DNA of 64,000 bases from Leucobacter sp. Ag1 (GCF_000980875.1 NZ_LAYO01000097.1:1-64000), one strand, 5' to 3'; positions 1 through 8,788 are shown, numbered from the stretch's first letter. Numbers and translations are program-made. The notes: generated by a model from the sequence alone, not told the origin.

Positions 1-58
1 TGCCCTGCCCTGCCCTGCCCTCTGCCCCTGCCCCGAGGTTCTTGTGCCCAGACCGAGC

Positions 59-107
59 TTCGTGCTCAGACTGAGGATCCGGATTGGTTTCTCAGTCTGA
101 GCACGAA
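59..107. repeat. Inverted repeat upstream of first gene
   Basis: Perfect 17-bp arms (TTCGTGCTCAGACTGAG and its complement) flank a 15-nt loop, and a third partial copy (CTCAGTCTGAGC) follows at once. The first 20 bases of the window are a TGCCC pentamer run. The hairpin could end a transcript entering from the left or be a small dispersed palindrome. There is no T-run, so a terminator role is uncertain. Confidence 0.5.
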
Positions 108-242
108 ACTCAGTCTGAGCTCGACTCCGCGGCCACCCTCGATCGCCGCCCACACGGGGCGTATGAGCCCGAGCCCGACGATTCCTGTCCACAGAGCCGG
201 TGCTCCAGTGGTCCTCGGGGCCTGGAGCCGGGACACTCGAGC

Positions 243-1076
243 ATGGACATCGTCACCCTCATCGCCCGGCGCGGCGGAGTGATCCGTTCGAGCGAGGTCA
301 TCGAACACGGGCACTCGGCGTATCGGATCGCGCGGGCCGTCTCCGACGGTCGTGTTCTCCGCCCACAACGAGGGTGGCTGGCGCTGCCGGGCGCAGATTC
401 CGACCTGGTCGGTGCGGCGACTCACGGGGTGCTGCTCAGTTGCGTCACGCAGGCCGATCGGATCGGCCTGTGGGTCCCGAAACGAGCTTCGGAGCATCAT
501 GTGGCCGCTCGCCACCCGCACACGAGGGTCGTGCTGCCCCGGTGCACGGTGCACTGGGCGAAACCACTCGTGCCTCGCGAGCCGGGGCGGCTCGAAGACC
601 CGATCGAGAACGTGCTGGCGCTGGTCGCCGTGTGCCAGCCGCGCGAGGACGCCCTGGTCATGTGGGAATCGGCGCTCAACCGGAAGCTCGTCGACGCGCT
701 GTCGCTCGAACAGCTCCCGCTCGGTACTCGTGCTCGTGCGCTCCTCGCGGACTGCACCCCGTTCGCGGACTCCGGTCTGGAGACGATCGTCAGAGACCGG
801 TACTCCTGGTTGGGGATCCCGGTGCGAGTCCAGGTCCCGCTCTTCGGGCGTCGCGTCGACCTCCTGTTCGGCGAGCGGCTCGTCGTGCAGATCGATGGTC
901 GCACCCACGTCGGTGCGCAGCGGGACCGGGACAACGCCCACGACGCGGTGCTGCTGCATCACGGCTACGAGGTCATCCGGGTCAGCTACGAGCAGGTCGT
1001 CTACCGATGGGAGGAGGTGCATGCGCTCATCATCGGTGCGATCGCACGCGGTCGGCACTTGGCGCGGGCCCGTTGA
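243..1076 (+). CDS. DUF559 domain protein with AbiEi-like N-terminus
   Basis: 277-residue protein of the common actinobacterial DUF559 type. The first 50 residues look like the winged-helix region seen in AbiEi antitoxins and related proteins (MDIVTLIARRGG, then a basic helix and GWLALPG). The last 90 residues resemble the Vsr-like PD-(D/E)xK fold: VDLLFGERL, then VVQIDGRTHV, then HGYEVIRVSYEQ. The usual acidic residue before DG is Gln here, so nuclease activity is doubtful. The reading frame is open upstream to position 84, but that part runs into an inverted repeat and has unlikely composition, so the internal ATG was chosen. Such proteins are often annotated as type IV toxin-antitoxin components, yet no partner is adjacent. 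Function unknown. Confidence 0.75.
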   Translation: MDIVTLIARRGGVIRSSEVIEHGHSAYRIARAVSDGRVLRPQRGWLALPGADSDLVGAATHGVLLSCVTQADRIGLWVPKRASEHHVAARHPHTRVVLPRCTVHWAKPLVPREPGRLEDPIENVLALVAVCQPREDALVMWESALNRKLVDALSLEQLPLGTRARALLADCTPFADSGLETIVRDRYSWLGIPVRVQVPLFGRRVDLLFGERLVVQIDGRTHVGAQRDRDNAHDAVLLHHGYEVIRVSYEQVVYRWEEVHALIIGAIARGRHLARAR

Positions 1077-1187
1077 CGAGGCTGGAACCTCGGGCCGCGC
1101 CGGGCGAGGCGGTGGCCATTGCCGCCCGCGCCGCGATGCCTGTCGGAGCTGAGGCGGCAAACGGACGGGAGCTCGCGAAGACGGGGC

Positions 1188-1256
1188 CAGAAGGAGAGCC
1201 GGGTTCAGAAGGACGAATCCGAGCGGTTCCGTCCTTCTGAACCCGAATCACCTTCG
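1188..1256. repeat. Palindromic repeat, GGGTTC family copy 1 (possible terminator)
   Basis: Perfect 16-bp arms (CGGGTTCAGAAGGACG and its complement) at 1200-1215 and 1230-1245 enclose a 14-nt loop. Short outer segments (AGAAGGAGA left, TCACCTTC right) can pair imperfectly. It lies between two convergent genes, so it could stop transcripts from both sides. A clearly related palindrome occurs at 7641-7705, with matching order of arms and flanks, which points to a dispersed element rather than a chance hairpin. Confidence 0.6.
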
Positions 1257-1371
1257 CATGCAGGAAGCGGGGCATGGGAAGCAGGACATGGGAAGCAGGG
1301 AGAACGGCCAGAAAGGGTGGGAAAGCGCCCGGTCAAGGCAGAGGCAGCTCCAGCTCCAACGACAGCTCCAA

Positions 1372-2196
1372 CTACAACCGCACCCCGGGTCGCAGCTCGC
1401 CGGCTTCGATCCGCACGGGCAAGCGGTTCTCGGGCGGCGGGAACGGGCAGGTCGCGCTCTCCGAGTACGCGCAGGGCGGGTTGGTGGAGCGGGTGAAGTC
1501 GATGACGACGGTCTCGGGGTCGAGTGCTTCGACACCGACGAAGCGGGCGGAGGGGAAGCTGAGGTCGGTGCCGCTCTCGTCGGCGTAGATCGCGCGGAGG
1601 TCGCCGCGTTCCGCCGAACCGAACAGGGTCAGCGCGAACGGCCGGCCGTCGATCTCGAACTCCGCGGTGCCGGGGGAATCGTAGTGCTGCAGAGCGTCCG
1701 GCCCTGCGGCCGATGCGACCGCGACCCCGTCGCGCACGGCCGGCACGAAGCGGGCAGTGATGCGCCAGCGTTCGTCGGGCGGGAACACTCCGGTGCCGGC
1801 GTAGTCGCGGCGGTCGGGCGACTCGGGATCGCGCGGGCGCACCACGATCCGGCCGCTGCGCGCCGCGATGTCGAGCAGGATCTCGCCCCACGTCAGCGAG
1901 GTTCCCGCGATCCCCGTCAGCGGGCCGAGCTCGATCGTGCCCGACACCGGTTCGCCGTCGCGGGTGACCGTGTCGGCCGGGTCGAGCACGACGGTGACGA
2001 GGCCGTGCCGGTCGGCGCTCCAGCGGCCGGGGAGGCCGGGCAGTTCGGCCGGCGTCTCGGCGAGCCAGTGCATCGCGGTCGGGCTCAGTGGCCCGTACGG
2101 CGCGGTGCGCGCGGCTTCGACTCCGGCGTGCCAGGCGGCGTGGGCGTCGGAGAATGCGGTGGAAGCCGCGGGTGCTGGAGATGGTGCTGCGGTCAC
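1372..2196 (-). CDS. DUF1684 domain protein
   Basis: 274-residue cytoplasmic protein. The second half carries the typical DUF1684 signature: a stretch ending in FEIDGRPFAL, then LRAIYADESGTDLSF, the arginine after SAR, VVIDFTRSTNPPCAYS and TCPFPPPENRLPV. DUF1684 proteins are widespread in actinobacteria and of unknown function; the cysteine-containing NPPCAYS and ATCPFPPPEN motifs are the conserved core. The GTG start was chosen because GGGAGG sits five bases upstream; the frame is open for 12 further codons to an ATG without such a site. The gene stands alone and converges with the DUF559 gene across a palindromic repeat. Confidence 0.85.
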   Translation of the reverse strand: MTAAPSPAPAASTAFSDAHAAWHAGVEAARTAPYGPLSPTAMHWLAETPAELPGLPGRWSADRHGLVTVVLDPADTVTRDGEPVSGTIELGPLTGIAGTSLTWGEILLDIAARSGRIVVRPRDPESPDRRDYAGTGVFPPDERWRITARFVPAVRDGVAVASAAGPDALQHYDSPGTAEFEIDGRPFALTLFGSAERGDLRAIYADESGTDLSFPSARFVGVEALDPETVVIDFTRSTNPPCAYSESATCPFPPPENRLPVRIEAGELRPGVRL

Positions 2197-2340
2197 GGAA
2201 ACCTCCCGGGTGTGCGTTCCCGATCCAGCCAATCACGCGCGGGAGGTGCCCCGGCGAAGGTGACCCGCGGTTACGCGGGCCGGGTTCGAGCGCCGACCGC
2301 AGGGCCGAGCGCCGACCGCAGGGCGGAGCACCGACCGGTC

Positions 2341-3168
2341 TCAGCGTCCGCCGTGGGTGTGCGCCCAGACGACGGCCTGGATCCGATCCCGGGCCCCGAG
2401 CTTCTGCAGGATCTTCGACACGTGCGTCTTGATCGTCGCCTCCCCGAGGAACAGCTCGCCCGCGATCTCGGCATTCGACCGGCCGAGAGCGATGAGGGCG
2501 AGCACTTCGCGCTCCCGTTCGGTGAGCCCGACGCGGTCGAGCGCGGCGGGATCGATGGTGCGATCGTCGTGTCCCGATCCGCTCGCACCAGCACCAGCAC
2601 CAGCACCAGCACCAGCCCCAGCCCCAGCACCTGCTCCGGAGCCGCCGTTCGCGGCCGAGCGCGGGATCGTGATCGGCAGGGTGCGGTCGGTGCTGCCCGA
2701 GCCGCCGGAGCTGCCCGGCCCGCCGGAACCGCCCGAGCCTCCCGCGGCGCGGCTCATGACCGCGCGGGTCACGTCGGGGCCGAGCAGTGCGTGCCCGGCG
2801 GCGAGGGTGCGCACGGCGTCGACGAACTGCTCGGCGCGCGCGGTCTTGAGCAGGAATCCGCTGACGCCCGCGGCGAGGGCGTCGAACAGGTATTCCTCGT
2901 GGCCGAAGGTCGTGAGCACGAGGACCGCGGGCGGCTCGGACCCGGCCGTGCCCGGTGCCAGGATCCGCCGCGTCGCGGCGATACCGTCGAGGTTCGGCAT
3001 CTCGACGTCCATGCAGATCACGTCGGGGCGCAGCTCGGCGGCCAGCGCGACGGCTTCGAGACCGTCGGCGGCTTCGCCGACCACCTCGATGTCGGATTCG
3101 ACGGACAGGATGATGCGGAAGCCCGAGCGCACCAGGGCCTGGTCGTCCACGAGCAGCACTCGGATCAT
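2341..3168 (-). CDS. NarL/FixJ-family response regulator
   Basis: 275-residue DNA-binding response regulator. The receiver domain (about 1-125) has the acidic pair in LLVDDQ, the phospho-acceptor Asp in VICMDVEMPN, Thr in VLTTFG and Lys in FLLKTA. The LuxR-type helix-turn-helix fills the last 65 residues (LTEREREVLALIALGRSNAEIA, then KTHVSKILQKLG). Between them is an unusually long Gly/Ser/Ala linker, including a pure Gly-Ala run of about 18 residues encoded by a CCAGCA tandem repeat near 2585-2635. Its start overlaps the stop of the sensor kinase gene (ATGA), so the two are translationally coupled. The neighbouring divergent ABC exporter is a plausible target (inference). Confidence 0.92.
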   Translation of the reverse strand: MIRVLLVDDQALVRSGFRIILSVESDIEVVGEAADGLEAVALAAELRPDVICMDVEMPNLDGIAATRRILAPGTAGSEPPAVLVLTTFGHEEYLFDALAAGVSGFLLKTARAEQFVDAVRTLAAGHALLGPDVTRAVMSRAAGGSGGSGGPGSSGGSGSTDRTLPITIPRSAANGGSGAGAGAGAGAGAGAGAGASGSGHDDRTIDPAALDRVGLTEREREVLALIALGRSNAEIAGELFLGEATIKTHVSKILQKLGARDRIQAVVWAHTHGGR

Positions 3169-4454
3169 GCGTCGACCTCCGTCGCGGTCGCCAGCGGCAC
3201 CCGGGCGCGCACCAGGAAGCCGCCCTGTTCGCGCCGCCCGGACTGCAGGGTGCCGCCCACGGCGCCGATCCGCTCGCGCATGCCCCGGAGGCCGAGCTGG
3301 GAACCGGTGGCTCGGGAACCGGGCAGGGTCTGCCGGATCCCGTCGTCGGTCACCTCGACCTCGACGGAGTCGCCGGCGAATCGCAGCCGCACCGTGCAGC
3401 CGGCGCCCGCTCCCGCGTGCTTGCGCACGTTGGTCAGGGCCTCCTGCACGACCCGGTAGAGCGCGACGTCGACGAGCATGGGCAGCGGGCGGGGTTCGCC
3501 GACCACGATCAGCTCGGTCGGAGTGCTCGACCTGCGCGACTCTTCGACGAGCTCGGCGAACTGGGCGACGCCGACGGTCGATGCGGCGTCGTCCTCGTCC
3601 GGTGAACGCAGCGTGCGCACGAGGCCGCGCAGCTCGGTGACGGCGGTGTGCGCGCTCTCTTCCACGACCGCGAGCGCCTCCGAGGCGAGCGCCGGATCCC
3701 GGTCGAGGCTGCGCCGGGCCGCCGCGGCCTGGATCCCCATGACCGAGACGTGGTGCGCGACCACGTCGTGGAGCTCTCGTGCGACGCCGAGCCGGTCGAG
3801 CGCGACGGCCTGCGCCGCACTGGTGCGCCGCTCCTGATCGAGCTCCCGCCCCTGCGCGTCGAGCTGAGCGGCGAGTCGGGCCGCGCGCCAGGCGTGCTGG
3901 CCGAAGTAGGCGGCGCCCGCGAAATAGAGCATGTTGGTGAGGATCTGCACGGCGACGAACGCTGCGAGCTGCGAGAAGACGCCGATGCGCGAATATGCGG
4001 GGAAGGCGTCGGGATCGCCCGTGGTGACGACGAGCGAGATGATGAGCCACGCGAACATCGCGAGCGAGACGCCCAGCCGGAGCCAGAAGGCGAGCGTGCG
4101 ATTGCGGCTCCACGCGCCGACCGTGTAGTAGGCGCAGAAGAGCCCGATGTTGACGAAGAGGATCTCGGGGACACCGAACTGGCCGCAGACGAAGAAGCCG
4201 ACGGCGACGAGCAGCAGCACCGCTTCGGGGTAGCGTCGTCGCACGGCGAGCGGCAGGGTGCAGAGCCCGAGGCCGAGCACCCAGACCCACGGGTCGGCGA
4301 CCTCCTTGTAGATGCCGATGCGCTCGTAGAGCAGCGCGCTCAGCACCGCGCCCACCGCGATCAGCGCCGCGAACGCGACATCGGCGCGCAGCCCGGATCG
4401 GCTCGGAGCGGGGCGGACCCAGCTCGAGTAGGTGCGGGGCAGCGAGATCGGCAT
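3165..4454 (-). CDS. Sensor histidine kinase (HisKA_3 type)
   Basis: 429-residue membrane kinase of the DesK/NarX-like actinobacterial group. About six hydrophobic segments occupy residues 20-190. The dimerisation and phospho-acceptor helix reads VARELHDVVAHHVSVM with the expected His. The HATPase_c domain shows NVRKHAGAG (N box), VTDDG and LGLRGMRERI (G boxes). The start used is MPISLPRTYS; the frame is open for ten further codons. It is coupled by a four-base overlap to the response regulator, with which it forms a two-component system. The signal is unknown; position beside a NatAB-like exporter suggests stress or antimicrobial sensing (inference). Confidence 0.92.
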   Translation of the reverse strand: MPISLPRTYSSWVRPAPSRSGLRADVAFAALIAVGAVLSALLYERIGIYKEVADPWVWVLGLGLCTLPLAVRRRYPEAVLLLVAVGFFVCGQFGVPEILFVNIGLFCAYYTVGAWSRNRTLAFWLRLGVSLAMFAWLIISLVVTTGDPDAFPAYSRIGVFSQLAAFVAVQILTNMLYFAGAAYFGQHAWRAARLAAQLDAQGRELDQERRTSAAQAVALDRLGVARELHDVVAHHVSVMGIQAAAARRSLDRDPALASEALAVVEESAHTAVTELRGLVRTLRSPDEDDAASTVGVAQFAELVEESRRSSTPTELIVVGEPRPLPMLVDVALYRVVQEALTNVRKHAGAGAGCTVRLRFAGDSVEVEVTDDGIRQTLPGSRATGSQLGLRGMRERIGAVGGTLQSGRREQGGFLVRARVPLATATEVDA

Positions 4455-4578
4455 GGATCCCAAGCTACCGGGCCGCACCGACATCGAGGATCCACCGGGC
4501 GGCGGATCCGGATCAGCCCGGCGGGGGAGGCGCGGGCCCCCGGGGGATCCCTAGCGTAGGAGTCGGAAGGGAGAACCC

Positions 4579-5469
4579 ATGATCAGCCTCCACTCGATCT
4601 CGCGCAGCTTCGGCGACCGCCGGGTGCTGCGCGACGTCGCGTTCGACGTCGCGGCGGGCCGGATGACCGGCTTCGTCGGCGGCAACGGCGCCGGCAAGAC
4701 CACGACCATGCGCATCATCCTGGGCGTGCTCGCCGCGGATTCGGGGCGCGTCGAATTCGACGGCGCCGAGATCACGCAGCGGGATCGCTCCCGCTTCGGC
4801 TACATGCCCGAGGAGCGCGGCCTGTACCCCAAGATGAAGGTGCTCGAGCAGCTCGTCTACCTGGCGCGCCTGCACGGCATGGGCTCGGCCGCGGCGAAGC
4901 GCTCCGCCGAGGGGCTCATCGAGCGGCTCGGCATCGAGGAGCGCGCGAACGACACGCTCGAGAGCCTCTCGCTCGGCAACCAGCAGCGGGCCCAGATCGC
5001 CGCGGCCCTCGTGCACGATCCCATCGCCCTCGTGCTCGACGAGCCGTTCTCGGGCCTCGACCCGATCGCGGTCGAGGTCGTGCTCGGCGTGCTCCGCGAC
5101 TTCGCGGCCCAGGGCGCGCCCGTGCTGTTCTCCTCGCACCAGCTCGACATCGTCGAGCGGCTCTGCGACGACGTCGTCGTGATCGCCGACGGCTCGATCC
5201 GCGCCGCGGGTTCCCGCGAGGCGCTCCGCGCCGAGCACTCGGGTTCGACGTTCGAGCTGGAGCTCTCGGGCGACACCGCGGACGCCGGCTGGGTGCGCGA
5301 GCAGCCCGGGGTCGAGGTCACCCACCTCGATGGCCGCTTCGCCCGGTTCGACGCCCCCGAAGACGCCGCTCAGGCGGTGCTGGCCACCGCCGTCTCGCGC
5401 GGATCCGTGGCCCGGTTCGCACCCGTCACCCCGTCCCTCGCCCAGATCTTCCGGGAGGTCATCCGATGA
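4579..5469 (+). CDS. ABC transporter ATP-binding protein, NatA-like
   Basis: 296-residue ATPase. The Walker A motif is GGNGAGKTT, the Q-loop region is YMPEERGLYPKM, the signature is LSLGNQQR (a variant of LSGGQ), Walker B is ALVLDEPF and the switch His is in FSSHQ. The variant signature and the PEERGLYP segment match the NatA/YhaQ group that works with ABC-2 permeases in export. A C-terminal region of about 80 residues follows the ATPase core, as usual for DrrA/NatA-type subunits. The start follows a GGAAGGGAG site. Its last four bases overlap the permease start, so both subunits are co-translated. Confidence 0.93.
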   Translation: MISLHSISRSFGDRRVLRDVAFDVAAGRMTGFVGGNGAGKTTTMRIILGVLAADSGRVEFDGAEITQRDRSRFGYMPEERGLYPKMKVLEQLVYLARLHGMGSAAAKRSAEGLIERLGIEERANDTLESLSLGNQQRAQIAAALVHDPIALVLDEPFSGLDPIAVEVVLGVLRDFAAQGAPVLFSSHQLDIVERLCDDVVVIADGSIRAAGSREALRAEHSGSTFELELSGDTADAGWVREQPGVEVTHLDGRFARFDAPEDAAQAVLATAVSRGSVARFAPVTPSLAQIFREVIR

Positions 5470-6587
5470 CTGCCAACGCTCCCCTCGCCGGCCCGGCTTC
5501 CGCCGCGACGCCGACCAGCGCGGCCGGCCTCGCCTGGCTCGTCGCCGAGCGCGAGATCACCACGCGGGTGCGCAGCAAGGCGTTCCTCATCTCGACGGGG
5601 ATCCTGCTGCTCCTGGTGCTCGCCTCGGTGCTGTTCGGCGGCTTCGCCTCGAAGCTCGGCGGCGATACCAAGGTCGCGGTCGTCGGCACCGCCGGGGCCG
5701 TGCTCGAGCAGGCGCCCGGCTTCGACGTGCAGAAGGTCGCGGATCAGCCCGCCGCCGAGAAGCTCGTGCGCTCGGGCGACGTCGACGCGGCGATCGTCCC
5801 CGGCGGATCCGGTGCGGGCGGTGTGACCGTGCTCGCGAAGGACTCGGCGCCCGCGTCCGTCGTGCAGCTGCTCTCGGTGCAGCCCGAGGTGAAACTGCTC
5901 GAACCGCTCGAGAAGAACTCGATCCTCGCGATGTTCATCGCGATCGGCTTCGGCATCGTCTTCATGATGAGCGCCGTGACCTTCGGCACGACCATCGCGC
6001 AGAGCGTGGTGGAGGAGAAGCAGACGAGGATCGTCGAGATCCTGCTGGCCACCGTGTCCGCCCGCGTGCTGCTCGCGGGCAAGATCATCGGCAACAGCAT
6101 CCTGGCGCTCGCCCAGGTCGTCGCGATCATCGCGCTCGCCTCGCTCGGCATGCTCGCCACCGGCCAGGACCTGCTCTTCGGGGATCTCGGCACGGCGCTC
6201 ATCTGGTTCGGCGCGCTCTTCGCTTTCGGCTTCGTGCTGCTCGCGACGCTCTACGCGGCGTCGGCCGCGCTCGTGTCGCGGCAGGAGGACATCGGCTCGG
6301 TCACCAGCCCGCTGATGTTCCTGGTCATGCTCCCGTACGTGCTCGTCATCATGTTCCACGACAACCCCCAGGTGCTCGGGATCATGAGCTACGTGCCGTT
6401 CTCGGCGCCCGTCGGCATGCCGATGCGCCTCTACCTCGGCATCGCCGAGTGGTGGGAGCCGCTGCTCGCGATCGGGATCCAGATCGTCACCATCGCGCTG
6501 GTCATCGGCCTGGCGGCCCGCATCTACGAGAACTCGGTCCTGCGCACCGGCAGCCGGGTGAAGCTCGCCGAGGCGCTCAAGGGCTGA
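5466..6587 (+). CDS. ABC-2 type transporter permease, NatB-like
   Basis: 373-residue membrane protein. One transmembrane helix lies at about residues 40-58 (AFLISTGILLLLVLASVL). A large extracytoplasmic domain of about 100 residues follows, then at least five more helices in the C-terminal half. This is the layout of NatB/YhaP permeases, which export sodium or lipophilic compounds with the preceding ATPase. The motif VVEEKQTRIVEILLA, typical of ABC-2 permeases, occurs before the second helix cluster. It is translationally coupled to the ATPase and ends just before a long hairpin terminator. Confidence 0.92.
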   Translation: MTANAPLAGPASAATPTSAAGLAWLVAEREITTRVRSKAFLISTGILLLLVLASVLFGGFASKLGGDTKVAVVGTAGAVLEQAPGFDVQKVADQPAAEKLVRSGDVDAAIVPGGSGAGGVTVLAKDSAPASVVQLLSVQPEVKLLEPLEKNSILAMFIAIGFGIVFMMSAVTFGTTIAQSVVEEKQTRIVEILLATVSARVLLAGKIIGNSILALAQVVAIIALASLGMLATGQDLLFGDLGTALIWFGALFAFGFVLLATLYAASAALVSRQEDIGSVTSPLMFLVMLPYVLVIMFHDNPQVLGIMSYVPFSAPVGMPMRLYLGIAEWWEPLLAIGIQIVTIALVIGLAARIYENSVLRTGSRVKLAEALKG

Positions 6588-6595
6588 ACGCTCGT

Positions 6596-6647
6596 CGAAC
6601 GCAGCGAGGGCCGCGGACCATCAGGTCCGCGGCCCTCGCTGCGTTCG
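6596..6647. terminator. Convergent-gene hairpin terminator
   Basis: A perfect 24-bp inverted repeat with a four-base loop (ATCA) begins nine bases after the permease stop and precedes the end of the converging exonuclease gene. There is no T-run on either side, but such very stable GC-rich stems commonly act as terminators in high-GC actinobacteria. It probably works in both directions. Confidence 0.75.
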
Positions 6648-6709
6648 CGTCGTTCGCCGCTTCCGCGCGGTGCGATCCCGTCGGATCGTCGATCGGGGAT
6701 CCGCCCGGG

Positions 6710-7594
6710 TCAGAACCACATGGGTCGGTCGAGGTCGTCCTCGTCCTCGTAGGACTCGCCGAGGCGGCCCGGATCCACGTCGACGACGACGGGGACGTGA
6801 TCGCTCGGTGCATCGCCCGTGCGCTCCTGGCGGTGGATCGAGGCGCCCGTCACCGCGCCGGCGAACGCCTCGGACGCCATGATGAAGTCGATCCGCATGC
6901 CCTCGTCCTTGGGGAAGCGGCCCGCCTTGTAGTCCCAGAAGGTGTAGCCCTCGGGCACGGTGGGGCGGACCACGTCGGTGACGGTCGGCGAGAAGCTCTC
7001 GAACATCGATCGCTCGTCGGGCGAGACGTGCGTCGAGCGGCCGACGGCGAACGAGGGATCGCCCATATCGCCGTCGAGCGGGGCGATGTTCCAGTCGCCC
7101 ATGAGCGCGAGCGGCAGCTCGGGATTCTCGGCCAGCCACTGCTCGGCGTCGGTGCGCAGCGCCTCCAGCCAGGCGAGCTTGTACGCGTAGTGCGGGTCGT
7201 CGAGCGCCCGGCCGTTGGGCACGTAGAGGCTCCACAGGCGCAGATCGCCGACGGTCACGCCGAGGGCGCGCGCCTCGAGGGGGAGGCCGTTCGGGCCTTC
7301 GCCCTGCACGTCCTCCTGACCCTTGATCGGCTTGCCGAAGCCCGGCATATCGGCGAAACCGCGCGCGACGTCGGTCATCTCGTGCCGGCTCGCGAACGCG
7401 ACACCGTTCCACTGGTTCAGGCCGTGGATCTCGAGCCGGTACCCGGCCTGCTCGAACGCCTCGACCGGGAACTGGTCGGGACGGCACTTGATCTCCTGCA
7501 TCGCGAGCACGTCGATGTCCTCGCGGACGAGCCAGTCCACCACCCGGCCGACTCGGGTGCGGATCGAATTGACGTTCCAGGTGGCGATGCGCAT
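6710..7594 (-). CDS. xth: Exodeoxyribonuclease III
   Basis: 294-residue AP endonuclease/3'-5' exonuclease of the ExoIII family, acting in base excision repair on abasic sites and blocked 3' ends. Key motifs are present: MRIATWNVNSIR at the N-terminus, LAMQEIK with the metal-binding Glu, LYVPNGR, the catalytic GDWNIAP, and the C-terminal SDHVPV with catalytic Asp-His. The length is slightly above the usual 260-270 residues because of an acidic tail (SYEDEDDLDRPMWF). Monocistronic and divergent from the sulfurtransferase, with a palindromic repeat between them. Confidence 0.95.
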   Translation of the reverse strand: MRIATWNVNSIRTRVGRVVDWLVREDIDVLAMQEIKCRPDQFPVEAFEQAGYRLEIHGLNQWNGVAFASRHEMTDVARGFADMPGFGKPIKGQEDVQGEGPNGLPLEARALGVTVGDLRLWSLYVPNGRALDDPHYAYKLAWLEALRTDAEQWLAENPELPLALMGDWNIAPLDGDMGDPSFAVGRSTHVSPDERSMFESFSPTVTDVVRPTVPEGYTFWDYKAGRFPKDEGMRIDFIMASEAFAGAVTGASIHRQERTGDAPSDHVPVVVDVDPGRLGESYEDEDDLDRPMWF

Positions 7595-7640
7595 GGATCC
7601 AGCGTATCCGGCTCGGTTTGGCCGCCGGTGCGCTCTGCGG

Positions 7641-7705
7641 AAGGAGATTCGGGTTCCGGAGGACGATCGGCGCCGATTCCTCCTCCGGAACCCGGATCTC
7701 CTCCG
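7641..7705. repeat. Palindromic repeat, GGGTTC family copy 2
   Basis: Arms of 13 bp (GGGTTCCGGAGGA and complement) at 7651-7663 and 7681-7693 surround an inner palindrome ATCGGC/GCCGAT. Outer segments GGAAGGAGA and TCTCCTCCGG also pair. It lies between divergent genes, so here it cannot be a simple convergent terminator. The succession AAGGAGA, GGGTTC, AGGACGA matches the repeat at 1188-1256, with several paired changes that keep the stem. Confidence 0.6.
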
Positions 7706-7747
7706 GAAGACCCGTCCGTTCCGCCGGTCCGGGAGCAGAATGGACGC

Positions 7748-8626
7748 ATGACCGCACCGATCCTCATCTCGGCCGAAGAACTGCGCTCCTGGCTCGAAGC
7801 CGATGATCGGCCGCGCGTGCTCGACGTCCGCTACCGGCTGGGCTTCACCGACGGGCACGAGCAGTACCTGGCCGGACATATCCCGGGGGCCGTATTCGCG
7901 GATCTCGAGGGCGAGCTCGCCGGGCACGGCGCCCCGTCGGAGGGGCGGCATCCGCTGCCCGACGACGCGGCGCTGGAGGCGTCGGCGCGCGGCTGGGGGA
8001 TCCACGCCGGGCAGACGGTCGTCGTGTACGACGATGCGCGGTCGCTGCCGGCGTCGCGCGCCTGGTGGGCGCTGCGGCGGGCCGGGATCGGCGACGTGCG
8101 GTTGCTCGACGGAGGGCTCGCGGCGTGGATCGCGGCCGGTGGGGCGGTGGATCCGGGCGAGGTGGTGCCCGAGCCGGGCGATGTGGTGCTCGCGCGGCCC
8201 GGCGCGGTCGGGGTGCTCACGACGGGGCAGGTCGCGGATTGGGGCGGGATCCTGCTCGATGCTCGCGCGCCGGAGCGGTTCCGGGGCGAGATCGAGCCGA
8301 TCGATCCGATCGCGGGGCACATTCCGGGGGCGCGCAATCTGCCGATCTCGGAGGTGCTGACGGAGGATGGACGGTTCCGTTCGCCGGAGCGCATCGCGGC
8401 GGAGTTCGCGGCGGCGGGGGTGGGATCCGGTGCTGGTGCGGATGCCATGCCGGGTGCGGACGGAGCGCTGGGCGAGGCGCGGATCGCGGCCTACTGCGGC
8501 TCGGGTGTGACGGCGGCGCAGTTGGCGCTCGCGGGTGCGCTCATCGGGCGCGAGGTCGTCGTGTTCCCGGGGTCGTGGAGCGCGTGGTCGAACACGCCCG
8601 GTCTGCCGGTCGCGACGGGGGAGTGA
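7748..8626 (+). CDS. sseA: Thiosulfate/3-mercaptopyruvate sulfurtransferase
   Basis: 292-residue protein with two rhodanese domains in tandem, the form that transfers sulfane sulfur from thiosulfate or 3-mercaptopyruvate to acceptors such as cyanide or thioredoxin. The N-terminal domain is the inactive one (VVVYDDARSLPASRAWW, no Cys). The C-terminal domain carries the active-site loop IAAYCGSGVTAA. Both domains show the AGHIPGA motif. A Gly/Ala-rich insert (GSGAGADAMPGADG) precedes the active-site strand and is longer than usual. The motif CGSGVT is typical of the thiosulfate/mercaptopyruvate group; the exact donor cannot be decided. Monocistronic. Confidence 0.9.
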   Translation: MTAPILISAEELRSWLEADDRPRVLDVRYRLGFTDGHEQYLAGHIPGAVFADLEGELAGHGAPSEGRHPLPDDAALEASARGWGIHAGQTVVVYDDARSLPASRAWWALRRAGIGDVRLLDGGLAAWIAAGGAVDPGEVVPEPGDVVLARPGAVGVLTTGQVADWGGILLDARAPERFRGEIEPIDPIAGHIPGARNLPISEVLTEDGRFRSPERIAAEFAAAGVGSGAGADAMPGADGALGEARIAAYCGSGVTAAQLALAGALIGREVVVFPGSWSAWSNTPGLPVATGE

Positions 8627-8758
8627 GGGATCGTGCTGCGGCGGTCGTCGCCGGTTCAGCGTCGGTGGTCCCTCGGATGCTGCAGCTGAAGCGACAGCCC
8701 CGGGTGCGGCGGCCGGGTGCGGCGGGGAGAACCGCAGTCGGATGCGGTCTTCGAAACG

Positions 8759-8788
8759 ACGAGAGCCCCGCCGGGGCGGGGCTCTCGT
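8759..8788 (-). terminator. Terminator of tRNA-Gly
   Basis: A perfect 12-bp stem (ACGAGAGCCCCG and complement) with a six-base loop lies just downstream of the tRNA on its strand and is followed by a short T-run (GTTTCG). It may also stop readthrough from the converging sulfurtransferase gene. Confidence 0.75.

Noticed and set aside
1119-1160. TTGCCGCC and GGCGGCAA pair resembling the TCGAGTGG palindrome family
   Set aside because: Only eight matching bases, reversed orientation and no TCGAG outer part; likely chance in GC-rich DNA.
1258-3459. Long plus-strand frame opposite DUF1684 and the response regulator
   Set aside because: Antisense shadow; the minus-strand genes have start sites, motifs and an ATGA overlap.
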